Source: Bacteroidota bacterium (GTDB taxonomy: Bacteria; Bacteroidota; Bacteroidia; Chitinophagales; Chitinophagaceae). From it: a DNA stretch of 64,000 nt. The notes under the pieces are model-generated. The model ran no database searches, was not told where the DNA came from, and worked only from the letters and a program-made list of their open reading frames with translations. Both the position numbers and the translations under genes were made by a program. The stretch lies in the NCBI GenBank assembly GCA_030706605.1, contig JAUZOE010000005.1, positions 141,424 to 205,423 of the forward strand. The letters run 5' to 3'. Below, piece after piece: positions 27,629-37,733 of the stretch; positions within the stretch are counted from its first letter, which is position 1; each line of letters starts with the position of its first letter.

Positions 27629-29389
27629 ATGGCTACACCTTCGATGAATTTACCTAAACAAAAATATACTTCAGGTAAACTGGAGCCCACCAATCATGGG
27701 GCACTTAGCACTTTAGTAATCGTGTTTTTCTTTTGGGGATTTATCGCAGCAGGTAATAGCGTTTTTATCCCTTTCTGTAAACATTATTTCACGCTGGACC
27801 AGTTTCAAAGCCAATTAATAGATTTTGCTTTCTACCTGGCTTATTATCTTGGTGCGCTGGCACTTTTTGCCTATGGCGCTTTTGGAGGCAAAGACCTGGT
27901 AGCCAAATGGGGTTATAAAAAAAGTATTGTTTATGGTTTATTATTTTCTGCATTAGGCGCTGTCGCCATGATTATTGCAGTAAATTCTAATACATTTATA
28001 GGAATGCTGGTCGGGTTATTCATTGTTGCTCTCGGATTTTCATTACAACAAACAGCAGCAAATCCTTTCGCAATTATGCTTGGAGACCCTTCCACAGGTG
28101 CCAGTCGTATCAATCTTGGCGGAGGCGTTAATTCTTTTGGAACTATGATTGGTCCACTTGTTGTCGCTTTCGCTTTGTTTGGCACTACTGCTGCTATTAC
28201 TGATGAAAAAATTGCAGGCCTTAGTCTTAGCAAAGTGATTATTCTATATACATTCGTGGGTATCCTTTTTGTTGCTGCTGCTGCACTATTTTATTTTTCT
28301 AAAAAAGTACCACATGGTATTTCCACCGAAAAAACAGAAAAAGCGAACAAAGCTTTATATTCTTTGCTTATCATGACAGGACTCCTCATTATCATGTTTG
28401 TACCTGTTTTTAGTAGCTATAAGGTTGACCTTACCAATGCCTCTGAAACGGAAAGATTATCAATGGAAACCTATCGGGTAAAATGGTTATTTGGAGCGCT
28501 GGCAGTTGTTGTAATTAGTTTACTCGTCGCAAATATGCGAGCCAAAAGAAATCCTGAAGGATGGGGAGCTATGAAATATCCCCAGTTGGTTTTAGGCATG
28601 CTTGCTCTTTTCCTATATGTAGGCACCGAGGTGACTATTGTAAGCAACCTAAGCGACCTTCTTAGCAAACCGCAATTTGGTAGCATTCAATCTTCACAAG
28701 CCGCTCTTTATATCTCTATGTATTGGGGAAGTTTAATGATCGGGCGTTGGGTGGGTTCAATATCTGCTTTTGATTTTAAACCTTCGACAAAAAAACTTCT
28801 TACTTTCCTTCTCCCACTTATTGCATTCGGAATTATCTTAGCAGTAAATGCTCTTTCTAAATATGACGTTAGAATTCTATACTACTATATAATATGCGTG
28901 CTCATTCAAATCGGAGCTTTTTATTTAAGTAAAGATAAACCTGCGCGCATGCTTTTAATTTTTGGACTTTTAGGAATAACTGCTATGGCCATTGGATTAT
29001 TTTCAACAGGTACTTTAGCCATCTATGCATTTTTGAGTGGTGGCTTATTTTGCTCTATTATGTGGCCAGCTATTTTCACTTTATCAATTGCCGGTTTAGG
29101 AAAATATACCACTCAGGGTGCTGCATTTTTAATTATGATGATCCTGGGGGGAGGAGTAATACCTCCAATACAAGGGAAATTAGCAGATTACCTTCAGTCA
29201 AAAAGTGATATAGTTGGATATGGAATACATCAATCATATTGGATACCTCTGCTGTGCTATGCATATATTACTTTCTTTGCATTCTTTGTAAAGAATATTT
29301 TAAAAAGGCAGGGGATTGATTATGATAAACCAATAGAAGATGAAACTGAATTAACTTTGCCTGAAGGTGCGGTAAATATAACCGCATAA
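27629..29389 (+). CDS. Sugar MFS transporter, FucP/GluP type
   Basis: A 586-residue permease with about 12-14 membrane helices. The pattern [22 protein letters not shown] in helix 1 and the [14 protein letters not shown] block are typical of the fucose/glucose/galactose:H+ symporter branch of Bacteroidota. It is longer than E. coli FucP, with an extra loop region at about residues 225-300. The gene pairs with a ROK kinase 30 bp downstream, which suggests import of a hexose that is phosphorylated and sent to glycogen synthesis (glgA/glgC are divergent). Confidence 0.9.
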   Translation: MATPSMNLPKQKYTSGKLEPTNHGALSTLVIVFFFWGFIAAGNSVFIPFCKHYFTLDQFQSQLIDFAFYLAYYLGALALFAYGAFGGKDLVAKWGYKKSIVYGLLFSALGAVAMIIAVNSNTFIGMLVGLFIVALGFSLQQTAANPFAIMLGDPSTGASRINLGGGVNSFGTMIGPLVVAFALFGTTAAITDEKIAGLSLSKVIILYTFVGILFVAAAALFYFSKKVPHGISTEKTEKANKALYSLLIMTGLLIIMFVPVFSSYKVDLTNASETERLSMETYRVKWLFGALAVVVISLLVANMRAKRNPEGWGAMKYPQLVLGMLALFLYVGTEVTIVSNLSDLLSKPQFGSIQSSQAALYISMYWGSLMIGRWVGSISAFDFKPSTKKLLTFLLPLIAFGIILAVNALSKYDVRILYYYIICVLIQIGAFYLSKDKPARMLLIFGLLGITAMAIGLFSTGTLAIYAFLSGGLFCSIMWPAIFTLSIAGLGKYTTQGAAFLIMMILGGGVIPPIQGKLADYLQSKSDIVGYGIHQSYWIPLLCYAYITFFAFFVKNILKRQGIDYDKPIEDETELTLPEGAVNITA

Positions 29390-29419
29390 AATATTATCTT
29401 TTTAGCTAAAATTTAAAAA

Positions 29420-30400
29420 ATGGAAGTAACAGGAGAATTTGCGATTGGAATTGATATAGGAGGTACAACTACTAAATTTGGGATTGTAAATCACCGCGGA
29501 GAAATATCGCAAAAAGGCGATATAGAAACTACGAAATACCGCACGATCAATAAATTTATTGACCAATTATATATCGAACTACTACCCTATATGGAAAAGG
29601 TGGGTGGGGAAAATTTAATAAAAGGCATTGGCGTAGGAGCCCCTAATGGGAATTTTTATACAGGTAATATTGAATATGCCCCTAACCTGCATTGGAAAGG
29701 CATAATACCCCTTGCAAAACTCATCTCAGAAAAATTTAATAAACCCTGCACTTTAACTAATGATGCCAACGCAGCAGCAGTAGGCGAGATGATGTATGGC
29801 GCCTCCCGTGGTATGCGTGATTTTATTATGATCACACTAGGCACAGGTGTTGGCAGCGGTATTGTAGCCAACGGCCAACTGATATATGGACATGATGGAT
29901 TTGCCGGAGAACTTGGACATACTGTTATACGCCCGGGAGGTCGTCTCCATTGGGGTACAGGGAAAAAAGGAAGCCTGGAAGCCTATACTTCCGCAACAGG
30001 AATCTGTATTACAGCTAAAGAAATGCTTCATGAAAGAAGCAATGAAAAAAGTCTTTTAAGAGACATACCACGTGATGAGATCACTTCTAAATTTGTGTGT
30101 GAAGCGGCTCAAAAGGGAGATAAAATCGCAAAAGACGTTTTCAAGTTTACGGGGGAAATTCTGGGTGAAGCCTTGTCTAATTTTGTAATGTTTTCCTCTC
30201 CTGAAGCCATTATATTATTTGGCGGAGTCATTAAAGCAGGGAACATTTTATTGAACCCGGTAAAAAGAAGTATGGAAAAAAATCTTCTCCCTATTTTTCA
30301 AAACAAAGTAAAATTGTTATTTAGCGAACTAAAAGAGTCAGATGCTGCTATATTAGGCGCCAGTGCATTGGTATGGGAAATAAAACCAGAAGGAAAATAG
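29420..30400 (+). CDS. ROK-family sugar kinase, probable glucokinase
   Basis: Phosphorylates a hexose, probably glucose, with ATP. It has the N-terminal ATP motif DIGGTTTK (12-19), catalytic Asp115 in LTNDANAA, and GELGHT with His167. The usual ROK zinc motif CxCGxxGCxE is degenerate: the three Cys positions correspond to Trp178, Thr180 and Ser185 while the surrounding Gly and Glu187 are kept. The enzyme may fold without zinc. The substrate assignment follows from the neighbouring sugar transporter and glycogen genes. Confidence 0.88.
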   Translation: MEVTGEFAIGIDIGGTTTKFGIVNHRGEISQKGDIETTKYRTINKFIDQLYIELLPYMEKVGGENLIKGIGVGAPNGNFYTGNIEYAPNLHWKGIIPLAKLISEKFNKPCTLTNDANAAAVGEMMYGASRGMRDFIMITLGTGVGSGIVANGQLIYGHDGFAGELGHTVIRPGGRLHWGTGKKGSLEAYTSATGICITAKEMLHERSNEKSLLRDIPRDEITSKFVCEAAQKGDKIAKDVFKFTGEILGEALSNFVMFSSPEAIILFGGVIKAGNILLNPVKRSMEKNLLPIFQNKVKLLFSELKESDAAILGASALVWEIKPEGK

Positions 30401-30476
30401 TGATATTTTGCCATAAAAATTTACTGAATTCCAGGCAATCTTATTTTATATATTTTCCGGTCTTACCAAAACTAAA

Positions 30477-31181
30477 CTATTGACGGGCCTTCACCATACC
30501 ACTTCCTGATGTATGTATTTCAGGCGATGTAGGATTGCCCGAATAAACAATATCTCCACTGCCGCTTGTCCTGGCTACCAGGTGAACGCTTGCAAATACA
30601 TTAGCGTTTCCACTTCCCGAAATTGTTATCGAGGTATTTTCACTTTGCAGGTTAGCACACTCCACATCACCGCTACCACTTATTTTACAATCAAAATCCC
30701 TGGTTCTTCCGGCAAGTGTAATATTTCCTGAACCCGAGCCCGTAACTTTTATAGTAGGTGCATCCAACTGCATATCCACATTGCCGGAACCGGATACACT
30801 AAATTCTACTTGCCTGACATTCTTCATGATTCCATTTCCATTAATATTGCCAGAACCAGATGCAATTATTTTATCAAGAGACGGAGCGGTGATAAAAACT
30901 TTTGCATGATCATTACTGATATTAGAACCATATTGATAATGAATATTTAAAACCCCAGCTTCAACATCTGTAACTATAAAGGGAATCAAATTTTCATCAT
31001 TTTCCACAGTAACTGAATAACTGTCACCCTCCTTTATCTCAATATTAATAGATCCCGAAGTTTTTACTTCATGAAACTCAGGAATATTTCTCTTTACGTC
31101 TTGTATGTCACCATTACCTGAAATAACACTACAAGAAACAAAACTTAAAGAAGCTATTAACAGGAAAATAAAATTTTTCAT
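30477..31181 (-). CDS. GIN-domain (DUF2807) lipoprotein
   Basis: An exported protein with a signal peptide and lipobox VSC near residue 18. The mature part is a repeating beta-solenoid typical of the putative auto-transporter adhesin head GIN domain: repeated SGSGN/SGSGD turns roughly every 15-20 residues between about 85 and 230. I use ATG 31181 as start, since an ATG at 31229 lies upstream of the predicted promoter box. It is divergent from guaA with overlapping promoters. Its function in the envelope is unknown. Confidence 0.88.
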   Translation of the reverse strand: MKNFIFLLIASLSFVSCSVISGNGDIQDVKRNIPEFHEVKTSGSINIEIKEGDSYSVTVENDENLIPFIVTDVEAGVLNIHYQYGSNISNDHAKVFITAPSLDKIIASGSGNINGNGIMKNVRQVEFSVSGSGNVDMQLDAPTIKVTGSGSGNITLAGRTRDFDCKISGSGDVECANLQSENTSITISGSGNANVFASVHLVARTSGSGDIVYSGNPTSPEIHTSGSGMVKARQ

Positions 31182-31211
31182 TGTATTTTGTTTTTGGTTG
31201 ACATTAAAATG

Positions 31212-31246
31212 CAAATTTACAAACTTCAATAAACTATTTACCTTCG
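31212..31246. promoter_or_regulatory. Overlapping divergent promoters of the GIN gene and guaA
   Basis: On the minus strand TAAATTTG (31219 to 31212) is a perfect -7 box for the GIN gene. On the plus strand TACCTTCG (31239-31246) is a 7-of-8 match serving guaA, with TTTAC about 19 nt upstream overlapping the other box. The guaA box ends 6 bp before its ATG, so that mRNA is nearly leaderless. Confidence 0.5.
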
Positions 31247-31252
31247 CAGCAA

Positions 31253-32785
31253 ATGACTCAAAAAATTCTGATCCTCGACTTCGGCTCTCAATATACCCAA
31301 TTGATAGCTCGTGCAGTTCGTGAAGCTAATGTGTATTGCGAAATAATACCATTCAATAAAAAAATTGAATTCTCTGCGGATTTAAAAGGAATTATCCTTT
31401 CGGGGTCTCCATTTTCCGTGAATGATTCTGGTGCCCCAAAAGTTGATTTAAAAAGCATCACTGACAAAGTTCCTTTACTGGGCATTTGTTATGGAGCCCA
31501 GCTTATTGCCAAACTATCCGGTGGTAATGTAGAAAAAAGTGATAAGCGCGAATATGGCAGATCCAAACTTCAGATTATGTCTTCTAATGAACTTTTGAAA
31601 GATGTAAAAAATGATTCTGATGTGTGGATGAGCCATAGTGATACAATTACAAATCTTCCCGATCATTTTACCATTGCTGCGTCTACGCATAATATTCCAG
31701 TAGCTGCCTTCAGTAATGAAAATGAAAAAAATAAAATTTACGGATTACAATTTCATCCTGAAGTTTATCATTCTGCCGAAGGCAAAAAAATAATAAAAAA
31801 TTTCCTGGTCAATATTTGTAACTGTGCCCGGGACTGGACACCCGCGCATTTTGTCAATGACACTATCGCTTCCATAAAAAATACCATTGGCGATAAAAAA
31901 GTAATTATGGCTTTAAGTGGCGGTGTAGATTCTACCGTTGCTGCAACGCTGATTCATCGTGCAATAGGCAAAAACCTTTATGGCATTTTTGTAGATAATG
32001 GCGTGCTGAGAAAAAATGAATTTGAGCAGGTAATTGAATCCTGCAAAAGCATCGGCTTAAATATAAGAGGAGTAGACGCCAAAGAGCATTTTTATACCAA
32101 ACTGGCAGGAAAGCCGGACCCGGAAGAAAAAAGGAAAATTATCGGGAAAGGTTTTATAGATATTTTTGACCAGGAGGCCCATCAAATAGAAGATATTGAA
32201 TTTTTAGGCCAGGGCACCATTTATCCCGATGTGATAGAATCAGCTTCTGTTCATGGCCCCTCAGCTACCATTAAATCGCATCACAATGTTGGCGGTCTTC
32301 CTGATTTTATGAAATTGAAATTAATAGAACCGCTCCGTTCTTTATTCAAAGATGAAGTACGGAAAGTAGGTGCTGAGTTGGGATTGCCTCCTGCCCTTTT
32401 AAACCGGCATCCTTTTCCTGGGCCGGGGCTTGCTATAAGAATATTAGGAGAGGTTACTGAAGAAAAGGTACAATTATTGCAGAATGCAGATGCGATATAT
32501 ACAGAGGCTTTGAAGAAATACGATTTATATGCAACTGTCTGGCAAGCCGGCGCTATACTTTTACCTGTAAAAAGTGTCGGGGTGATGGGTGATGAGAGAA
32601 CGTATGAATTCACGGTGGCCCTGAGAGCTGTTACATCTGTAGATGGAATGACTGCAGATTGGGCTCATTTGCCTTATGATTTTTTAGCTTATGTTTCTAA
32701 TGAAATCATTAATAATGTAAAGGGCATTAATCGTGTTGTCTATGACATAAGTAGCAAACCACCTGCTACCATTGAGTGGGAGTAA
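31253..32785 (+). CDS. guaA: GMP synthase (glutamine-hydrolysing)
   Basis: Converts XMP to GMP. At 510 residues it has the usual length. The N-terminal amidotransferase has LLGICYGAQ with the nucleophilic Cys and LQFHPEV. The ATP-pyrophosphatase domain has the PP-loop LSGGVDSTV, and the C-terminal dimerisation domain ends KPPATIEWE as in all GuaA. The start at 31253 fits a promoter box just upstream. The following gene begins 24 bp later and may be cotranscribed. Confidence 0.98.
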   Translation: MTQKILILDFGSQYTQLIARAVREANVYCEIIPFNKKIEFSADLKGIILSGSPFSVNDSGAPKVDLKSITDKVPLLGICYGAQLIAKLSGGNVEKSDKREYGRSKLQIMSSNELLKDVKNDSDVWMSHSDTITNLPDHFTIAASTHNIPVAAFSNENEKNKIYGLQFHPEVYHSAEGKKIIKNFLVNICNCARDWTPAHFVNDTIASIKNTIGDKKVIMALSGGVDSTVAATLIHRAIGKNLYGIFVDNGVLRKNEFEQVIESCKSIGLNIRGVDAKEHFYTKLAGKPDPEEKRKIIGKGFIDIFDQEAHQIEDIEFLGQGTIYPDVIESASVHGPSATIKSHHNVGGLPDFMKLKLIEPLRSLFKDEVRKVGAELGLPPALLNRHPFPGPGLAIRILGEVTEEKVQLLQNADAIYTEALKKYDLYATVWQAGAILLPVKSVGVMGDERTYEFTVALRAVTSVDGMTADWAHLPYDFLAYVSNEIINNVKGINRVVYDISSKPPATIEWE

Positions 32786-32809
32786 AAATTTTAATTATAT
32801 AAATTGAGT

Positions 32810-33991
32810 ATGAAGAAATATATTCTGCCGTTAATTATACTTTTTCTTTTTACCGGAATTCAAAACTCATTTGCTCAAAGCAATTTGACTCCCGGAGAAA
32901 AAGTTTACAGGGTAGCCGTGTTTGCGCCGATGTATCTTGATTCCGCATTTACAATGGGGAAATTAAAATCAAATTCACTTCCAAAATTTGCAATGCCTGG
33001 TGTTGACTTTGTACAAGGTGCAGAATTAGCTTTTGACACTTTACAACTTAATGGAAAAAAGGTAGAAGCATTTTTTTTTGATTCAAAATCATATTCGCAA
33101 CCCACCAACTGGCTGATCGCAAACAAAAAACTGGACTATATGGATTTAATCATCGGGTCGGTAAAAGAACCTGAGTTTGGTGAATTGGCAAGGTTTGCCG
33201 TCCAAAAAGATATTCCATTTGTTTCAGCTACTTATCCTAATGATGGAGGAATCAGGGAAAATCCATTTACTATTATAGTAAACTCTACCCTGAAAGCTCA
33301 TTGCGAAGGCATTTTCAGTTATTTACTTCAAAATCATGGAACTGATAATATTTACCTGGTAAAGAAAAAAAATGACAACAGGATAGATGATTATTTCAGA
33401 GAGATCAACTATGCTAATGGCAAACCCCTTTTAAAAATAAAAACAATCATGCTGGATAGTTCCATTTCTTCCTATGGATTGCGGTACCTAGTAGATACGA
33501 CCAGGCCTGTAGTGATCATTGGAGCCAGTCTTAATGAAAAGTTTTCAACGAAATTAGCAGATGCCTGCTATCCTATTCAGAAAACCAATTCGCTAGTGCT
33601 GATAGGAATGCCCAACTGGGATGGATTCTGGAGTTTGCAAAAACAGGATGCCTACAAAGATTTCCCAATCCGGTACACCACCCCGCATTATGATGCAAAA
33701 AATAATGCTTTTGAGAATTATATTACTGATAAGTATTTTCAGCAATACCGGACCCAACCGACAGACATGGCCTATAAAGGTTTTGAGTCAGCTTATTATT
33801 TCACCAACATTTTATTAAACTTCGACAAATCTTTTATGCAGCATCTCAATGAAGATGAATTTGCCCCTTTTCATGATTTCAATTTCAGGCCCGTACGTGC
33901 TTACAGGAATAGTATAGTGCCCGATTATTTTGAAAATAAACATTTGTTTATCATGGAAATTCTGAATGGCGATCTTATAAGAGAATGGTAA
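32810..33991 (+). CDS. Periplasmic type I ligand-binding-fold protein
   Basis: A 393-residue exported protein; signal peptide about residues 1-23 (ending SFAQ). The mature region resembles the periplasmic binding fold of amino-acid ABC receptors: YRVAVFAPMYLDS, GVDFVQGAELAFDTL, IIGSVKEPEFGELARFAVQKDIPFVSATYP. No transporter genes are adjacent, so it may be a stand-alone envelope protein rather than a transporter component. The start is ATG 32810; a TTG two codons earlier is less likely. Confidence 0.8.
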   Translation: MKKYILPLIILFLFTGIQNSFAQSNLTPGEKVYRVAVFAPMYLDSAFTMGKLKSNSLPKFAMPGVDFVQGAELAFDTLQLNGKKVEAFFFDSKSYSQPTNWLIANKKLDYMDLIIGSVKEPEFGELARFAVQKDIPFVSATYPNDGGIRENPFTIIVNSTLKAHCEGIFSYLLQNHGTDNIYLVKKKNDNRIDDYFREINYANGKPLLKIKTIMLDSSISSYGLRYLVDTTRPVVIIGASLNEKFSTKLADACYPIQKTNSLVLIGMPNWDGFWSLQKQDAYKDFPIRYTTPHYDAKNNAFENYITDKYFQQYRTQPTDMAYKGFESAYYFTNILLNFDKSFMQHLNEDEFAPFHDFNFRPVRAYRNSIVPDYFENKHLFIMEILNGDLIREW

Positions 33992-34085
33992 GATATTCTA
34001 TCTTCAAATAAGAATTGCCCGCTTCCCTGTACTGACTTTGGTTAAATTGTCAATAAGCTGATTCCCGGTTCCATTACATGGCTAA

Positions 34086-34367
34086 TCAGTTTTGCTTTAT
34101 CAATTTATCATTCTCAAAAGTTTCCCGGTATTCCAACTGGTCATTCTTATCATAGCGAACCCATGGGCCGTTTTTCTTTCCGTTTTTAAAGTTTCCTACT
34201 TGCCAAAGCTGGCCTGTTTCCCTGTAAAATTTCCATTCTCCTTCCATTTGTTCATTTTTAAAAAGTCCTTCAGCTTTTAACCTCCCATTTTTGAAAAAAT
34301 AAGTCAGTCTCTCACCGATTAATTCGTGAGCTCTTTGTCCGTTGGCATAGTACTTTTTATCAAGCAT
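34086..34367 (-). CDS. MORN-repeat protein
   Basis: A 93-residue cytoplasmic protein containing about three MORN-type repeats of the toxin-antitoxin YwqK type: LTYFFKNGRLKAEGLFKNEQMEGEWKFY, GQLWQVGNFKNGKKNGPWVRY and a final QLEYRETFENDKL. I start at MLDKKYYANGQ (34367); an upstream ATG at 34448 adds 27 residues without a signal peptide or conserved feature. Function is unknown. It stands alone between two plus-strand genes. Confidence 0.78.
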   Translation of the reverse strand: MLDKKYYANGQRAHELIGERLTYFFKNGRLKAEGLFKNEQMEGEWKFYRETGQLWQVGNFKNGKKNGPWVRYDKNDQLEYRETFENDKLIKQN

Positions 34368-34558
34368 TTTAAATTTCAAATTTAATATGGTTCCGGCTCC
34401 CCCATTATTAGCTTTATAACTAACGAAAGGGAAGTATAAAGTAAACAAAAAATAAAATATGATGGTATTTTTTATAAAAGATGTAGTGTCATTCTATCTA
34501 AAATAAATTTGATACAGGATTAAAAAAATAAGATATTTAACCCATTAAATTATTTATT

Positions 34559-35425
34559 ATGAAATGGCAAGGCAGGGAAGAAAGTAGCAATGTTGATGAC
34601 CGCAGAGGTATCACAGGTGGACATGTGGCAGTTGGCGGAGGAATTATTGGCATTATTTTTATTTTAGCCAAATTCTTTTTGGGAGGTGGTGATGTAAACC
34701 AGTTGCAACAGGATTTACAACAGCAACAACAGCAGCCTCAACAGGAGATGACTGTTGAACAAAAAGCTGCAGATTATAAAGAAGCTTCGTTTGTAAAAGT
34801 GGTATTAAAAGATACTGAAGATGTTTGGTCCAAAATTTTTGGCGACATGGGCAAAACCTATAAAGTGCCCACATTGGTTCTTTTCCGTGATGCTACCAAT
34901 TCCGGATGTGGGAGTGCAAGTTCTCAAACCGGACCTTTCTATTGCCCGGCTGACCAGGATGTTTATATTGATCTGTCGTTTGCTCAGGAACTAAATCAAC
35001 GTTTTAATGTTGCCGGAGATTTTGCCATGGCCTATGTGGTTGCGCATGAAGTGGGCCATCATGTGCAAAATTTACTGGGCACTACGCAAAAATTGGATGA
35101 AATCCGGCAACAGGTAAGCCAGACAGAGTATAATAAATATTCTGTAAAACTGGAACTTCAGGCAGATTTTTATGCCGGGGTATGGGCGCATTACGATCAG
35201 CAAATGAAAAATGTAATTGACCCTAACGATATAGAACAAGCGCTAACGGCTGCTAATGCCATCGGAGATGACAGGCTGCAAAAAGAAGCCACAGGCACTG
35301 TAACACCTGATGCATTTACACACGGCACTTCTGCACAAAGAATGTATTGGTTCAAAAAAGGATACGAAACTGGAGATTTAAGCCAGGGAAATACGTTTGC
35401 CCCTGGGGCCGTAACCATGCGATAA
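34559..35425 (+). CDS. Neutral zinc metallopeptidase, YpfJ family
   Basis: A 288-residue membrane-anchored protease. The N-terminus MKWQGREESSNVDDRRG is conserved in the family; one transmembrane helix (about 24-42) is followed by a Gln-rich linker. The zinc-binding motif HEVGHH (about residues 162-167), downstream LELQADFYAGVWAH carrying the third ligand, and GTSAQRMYWFKKGYETGD are all diagnostic. Substrates are unknown for the family. Confidence 0.93.
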   Translation: MKWQGREESSNVDDRRGITGGHVAVGGGIIGIIFILAKFFLGGGDVNQLQQDLQQQQQQPQQEMTVEQKAADYKEASFVKVVLKDTEDVWSKIFGDMGKTYKVPTLVLFRDATNSGCGSASSQTGPFYCPADQDVYIDLSFAQELNQRFNVAGDFAMAYVVAHEVGHHVQNLLGTTQKLDEIRQQVSQTEYNKYSVKLELQADFYAGVWAHYDQQMKNVIDPNDIEQALTAANAIGDDRLQKEATGTVTPDAFTHGTSAQRMYWFKKGYETGDLSQGNTFAPGAVTMR

Positions 35426-35512
35426 AGTTTGTCGCTGTTGAGTTTTAAATTTGATGTTTCCAATTTCTTCCAGGCCGTTTTCTCTGCTCAAGGTGCATAG
35501 TGCCTTTTAAAG

Positions 35513-35893
35513 TCAGTTTAACAATGCTAAGACGAGCGTAAATATAGCCAGGAGTATTGTAACTGGCGTAAATAACAATCGCTCAATTTTGTTTTTTGAA
35601 ATTGCATTCCCAAGTGTGTTCAATAGGAACAAGCCTGTCATAAGCCACAATGCATAAGTCATTATTTTGTTTGGAATATTAATAATCAAAAAACCTGCTT
35701 GCGTCAGAATTACAATAATAAATATTGAGTTCATTACAATAGAGAAAATTTCAAAACGATACATTTCATTATTCGATTTTAATCTACCTCCCCAAATAAA
35801 ATTGTATGGAATTATCTTTAACAGAATGATGAAATGCAACAAAAGAAATAATGAGAGTAAAATCAAAAGTCCAAATTGAGCTATAATTGTCAT
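35513..35893 (-). CDS. Small membrane protein of unknown function
   Basis: A 126-residue protein with about four hydrophobic helices (about residues 7-30, 48-68, 76-96, 104-125) and no soluble domain. I recognise no family. It lies in an accessory-looking stretch with another short frame upstream. Coding status rests on length and the clean membrane pattern. Confidence 0.55.
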   Translation of the reverse strand: MTIIAQFGLLILLSLFLLLHFIILLKIIPYNFIWGGRLKSNNEMYRFEIFSIVMNSIFIIVILTQAGFLIINIPNKIMTYALWLMTGLFLLNTLGNAISKNKIERLLFTPVTILLAIFTLVLALLN

Positions 35894-35975
35894 TTTCCTA
35901 AAGTGGTTTGTTGAATGTTACTATGTCTTTGACCTTGCACAAAATACAATGTTAGCGTCTTATCATACTTAGAGT

Positions 35976-36176
35976 TTAATTTGTTCTTTTTTCTTCAAAA
36001 ACACTGCCGTCGTTTACAAGTATTTTTATTTCCAAAATAGGAACTCGACTATCTTTTATAAATTCAATCTGCGCCTCCTTATCCAGTATAAAGAGGTTGT
36101 TAGATAGTTGCTTTAATTCTGAAATACCACCTCCATTATAATCATTTTTACAATACAATTTGTCATTAGCGGACAA
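35976..36176 (-). CDS. Short hypothetical frame, possibly a remnant
   Basis: A 66-residue frame whose translation (NDKLYCKNDYNGGGISELKQLSNNLF...) looks protein-like in composition but has no recognised domain. The 35894-36202 stretch around it holds no other feature. It may be a real small gene or the surviving piece of a larger decayed one; I cannot decide. Confidence 0.3.
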   Translation of the reverse strand: MSANDKLYCKNDYNGGGISELKQLSNNLFILDKEAQIEFIKDSRVPILEIKILVNDGSVFEEKRTN

Positions 36177-36202
36177 ATAAAATTATTTTATTTCAATTCG
36201 TA

Positions 36203-36925
36203 TCACTTGCCGACAGTATTAGGCGGAGACTTGAATCCTTTGAAGACTAGGTAAATGCCTAGCGAAAACTCAAATAATGCTACCAAAACTGCAGACAACC
36301 CTGCCAGGGCAGAATGTTGTCCGACGAGGCCGAATAGTACAGCGATATACCCGGCGAGGAGTATGGGGGCTCCCACAATTCCGATAAATGAAAGAGCACG
36401 AGGCACCAGGCGTGACTGGTACAGCAGGAATCCCAGCAACAGGTCGCAAATAGCAGGCATAAAGCTTTGCCCAAGCAGGAAGATGCGGTCATAAAGGGCT
36501 GCAAGCGCATGGCCTGTAGCCAACGCCTCTGGTCCGGCGCCGTTCTGCCGCAAGGTTACGATGGACAAGAGAAATGCTACACCAACGAAGATGGTGCCGG
36601 ATTCCAGGATCCGCGCGGCAACGAGGCCCAGCGCTGCACTTTCGTTCTGCTTTTTGAGCACCGGGTACAATACCACGGCGGTACCTATGCCGGCGAGGGC
36701 CACAATGATCTCGAGGATACCTCCGATGATGGCGTAAGTATCCGGACCAGCGCCAAGGATGTAGTTTGCACTCTTTACCGGGCCGTAGATAGCGAGTGTC
36801 GGGATTGAAACAAAGGTGAGCAGGTAGAGCACACCTGCTACCAGCGAGGTCTTCCGCAGTGAGTTCATCGGGGTTTGTTCTGTTGATACACCCGTGACGA
36901 TTAAGGTATTTATATTGGCATTCAT
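36203..36925 (-). CDS. DUF4386 family membrane protein, GC-rich
   Basis: A 240-residue protein with about six hydrophobic helices, matching the DUF4386 group in pattern (NSLRKTSLVAGVLYLLTFVSIPTLAIYGPV at the start, LLGFLLYQSRLVPRALSFIGIVGAP in the middle). Its base composition is clearly richer in G and C than its neighbours, with many GCC, GCG and CTG codons, and long open frames in other phases as a side effect. This suggests recent transfer from a GC-rich donor. Function is unknown. Confidence 0.8.
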   Translation of the reverse strand: MNANINTLIVTGVSTEQTPMNSLRKTSLVAGVLYLLTFVSIPTLAIYGPVKSANYILGAGPDTYAIIGGILEIIVALAGIGTAVVLYPVLKKQNESAALGLVAARILESGTIFVGVAFLLSIVTLRQNGAGPEALATGHALAALYDRIFLLGQSFMPAICDLLLGFLLYQSRLVPRALSFIGIVGAPILLAGYIAVLFGLVGQHSALAGLSAVLVALFEFSLGIYLVFKGFKSPPNTVGK

Positions 36926-36999
36926 TTTTTATTTTTTAAAATTTACAGGTACCCTTTTGTGAGATGATTGAAAACAATGGCATAAACCGTTGTTTATTT

Positions 37000-37695
37000 T
37001 TATTTTCTCCCCAATGGGTTTGTCTTCCAGCGTTTAGAAAAATGTACACTGATCATCAAAGTCCTGTTATACATCTCTTTGCTGTAGACTAAATTCGTTA
37101 AACCATAATTGTATCTTATGTCCAACGCAATCCTCCTTCGTTTAAATGGAAACTCAAAACCTCCACCCATTTGAATTCCGGCATCAAACCTTTTAAACCC
37201 TTCACTTGAATTTTTAAATGAAAGTTTGGTAGACTGATCGTCAATTTCCCTGTTGCCACTAAGGTTATAAGCAATGGATGGCCCGGCATTCATATAGAAT
37301 TTACCAAAATGGAAACGAGCCAGTACCGACAATTCCAAAGTATTTAAACGAAGGGTTGATTCCTTAGCAGATAGAGGATTGTTAGCTTTTAATTGGCCCC
37401 CCTTCCTCATAAAATACAACTCGGAAACAAGTGAAAACCCGGGTGTGATACCTGCCTGGAATGACGCCCCGGCCTGTATGCCGTTACCTGTTTTCTTATA
37501 ATCAGCCAGGGTGCTGTTAGATCCGCCGTAGTTGAGGTTGGTGCTCACCACATTTACCATGAGGTCCAGGTAAGTTTTTGCAGTTTTTTTGTCATCGTTT
37601 ACTTTGTTTGATCCCGGCCCTTTAGTTTGGCCAAAGGTGGTTGCTGATAGGAAAATCATACCCAATATGATTCCTGTTTGTACTTTTTGCTTCAT
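37000..37695 (-). CDS. Outer-membrane beta-barrel protein, probable LytTR target
   Basis: A 231-residue exported protein with a signal peptide (about 1-22) and about eight amphipathic beta-strands ending in a positively charged tail: GIQAGASFQAGITPGFSLVSELYFMRKGG, FHFGKFYMNAGPSIAYNLSGN, RIALDIRYNYGLTNL. It matches the small OmpA/porin-like barrels of Bacteroidota. It lies downstream of, and in line with, the LytTR regulator genes. The promoter region carries tandem 21-bp-spaced sites like those before the kinase operon. Confidence 0.82.
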   Translation of the reverse strand: MKQKVQTGIILGMIFLSATTFGQTKGPGSNKVNDDKKTAKTYLDLMVNVVSTNLNYGGSNSTLADYKKTGNGIQAGASFQAGITPGFSLVSELYFMRKGGQLKANNPLSAKESTLRLNTLELSVLARFHFGKFYMNAGPSIAYNLSGNREIDDQSTKLSFKNSSEGFKRFDAGIQMGGGFEFPFKRRRIALDIRYNYGLTNLVYSKEMYNRTLMISVHFSKRWKTNPLGRK

Positions 37696-37733
37696 GATTA
37701 TTTTTTTAATTATTTTTAATTATTTAACTGAGG

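Noticed and set aside
36255..36808. Long frames opposite and within the DUF4386 gene
   Set aside because: They are side effects of the high GC content of that gene.
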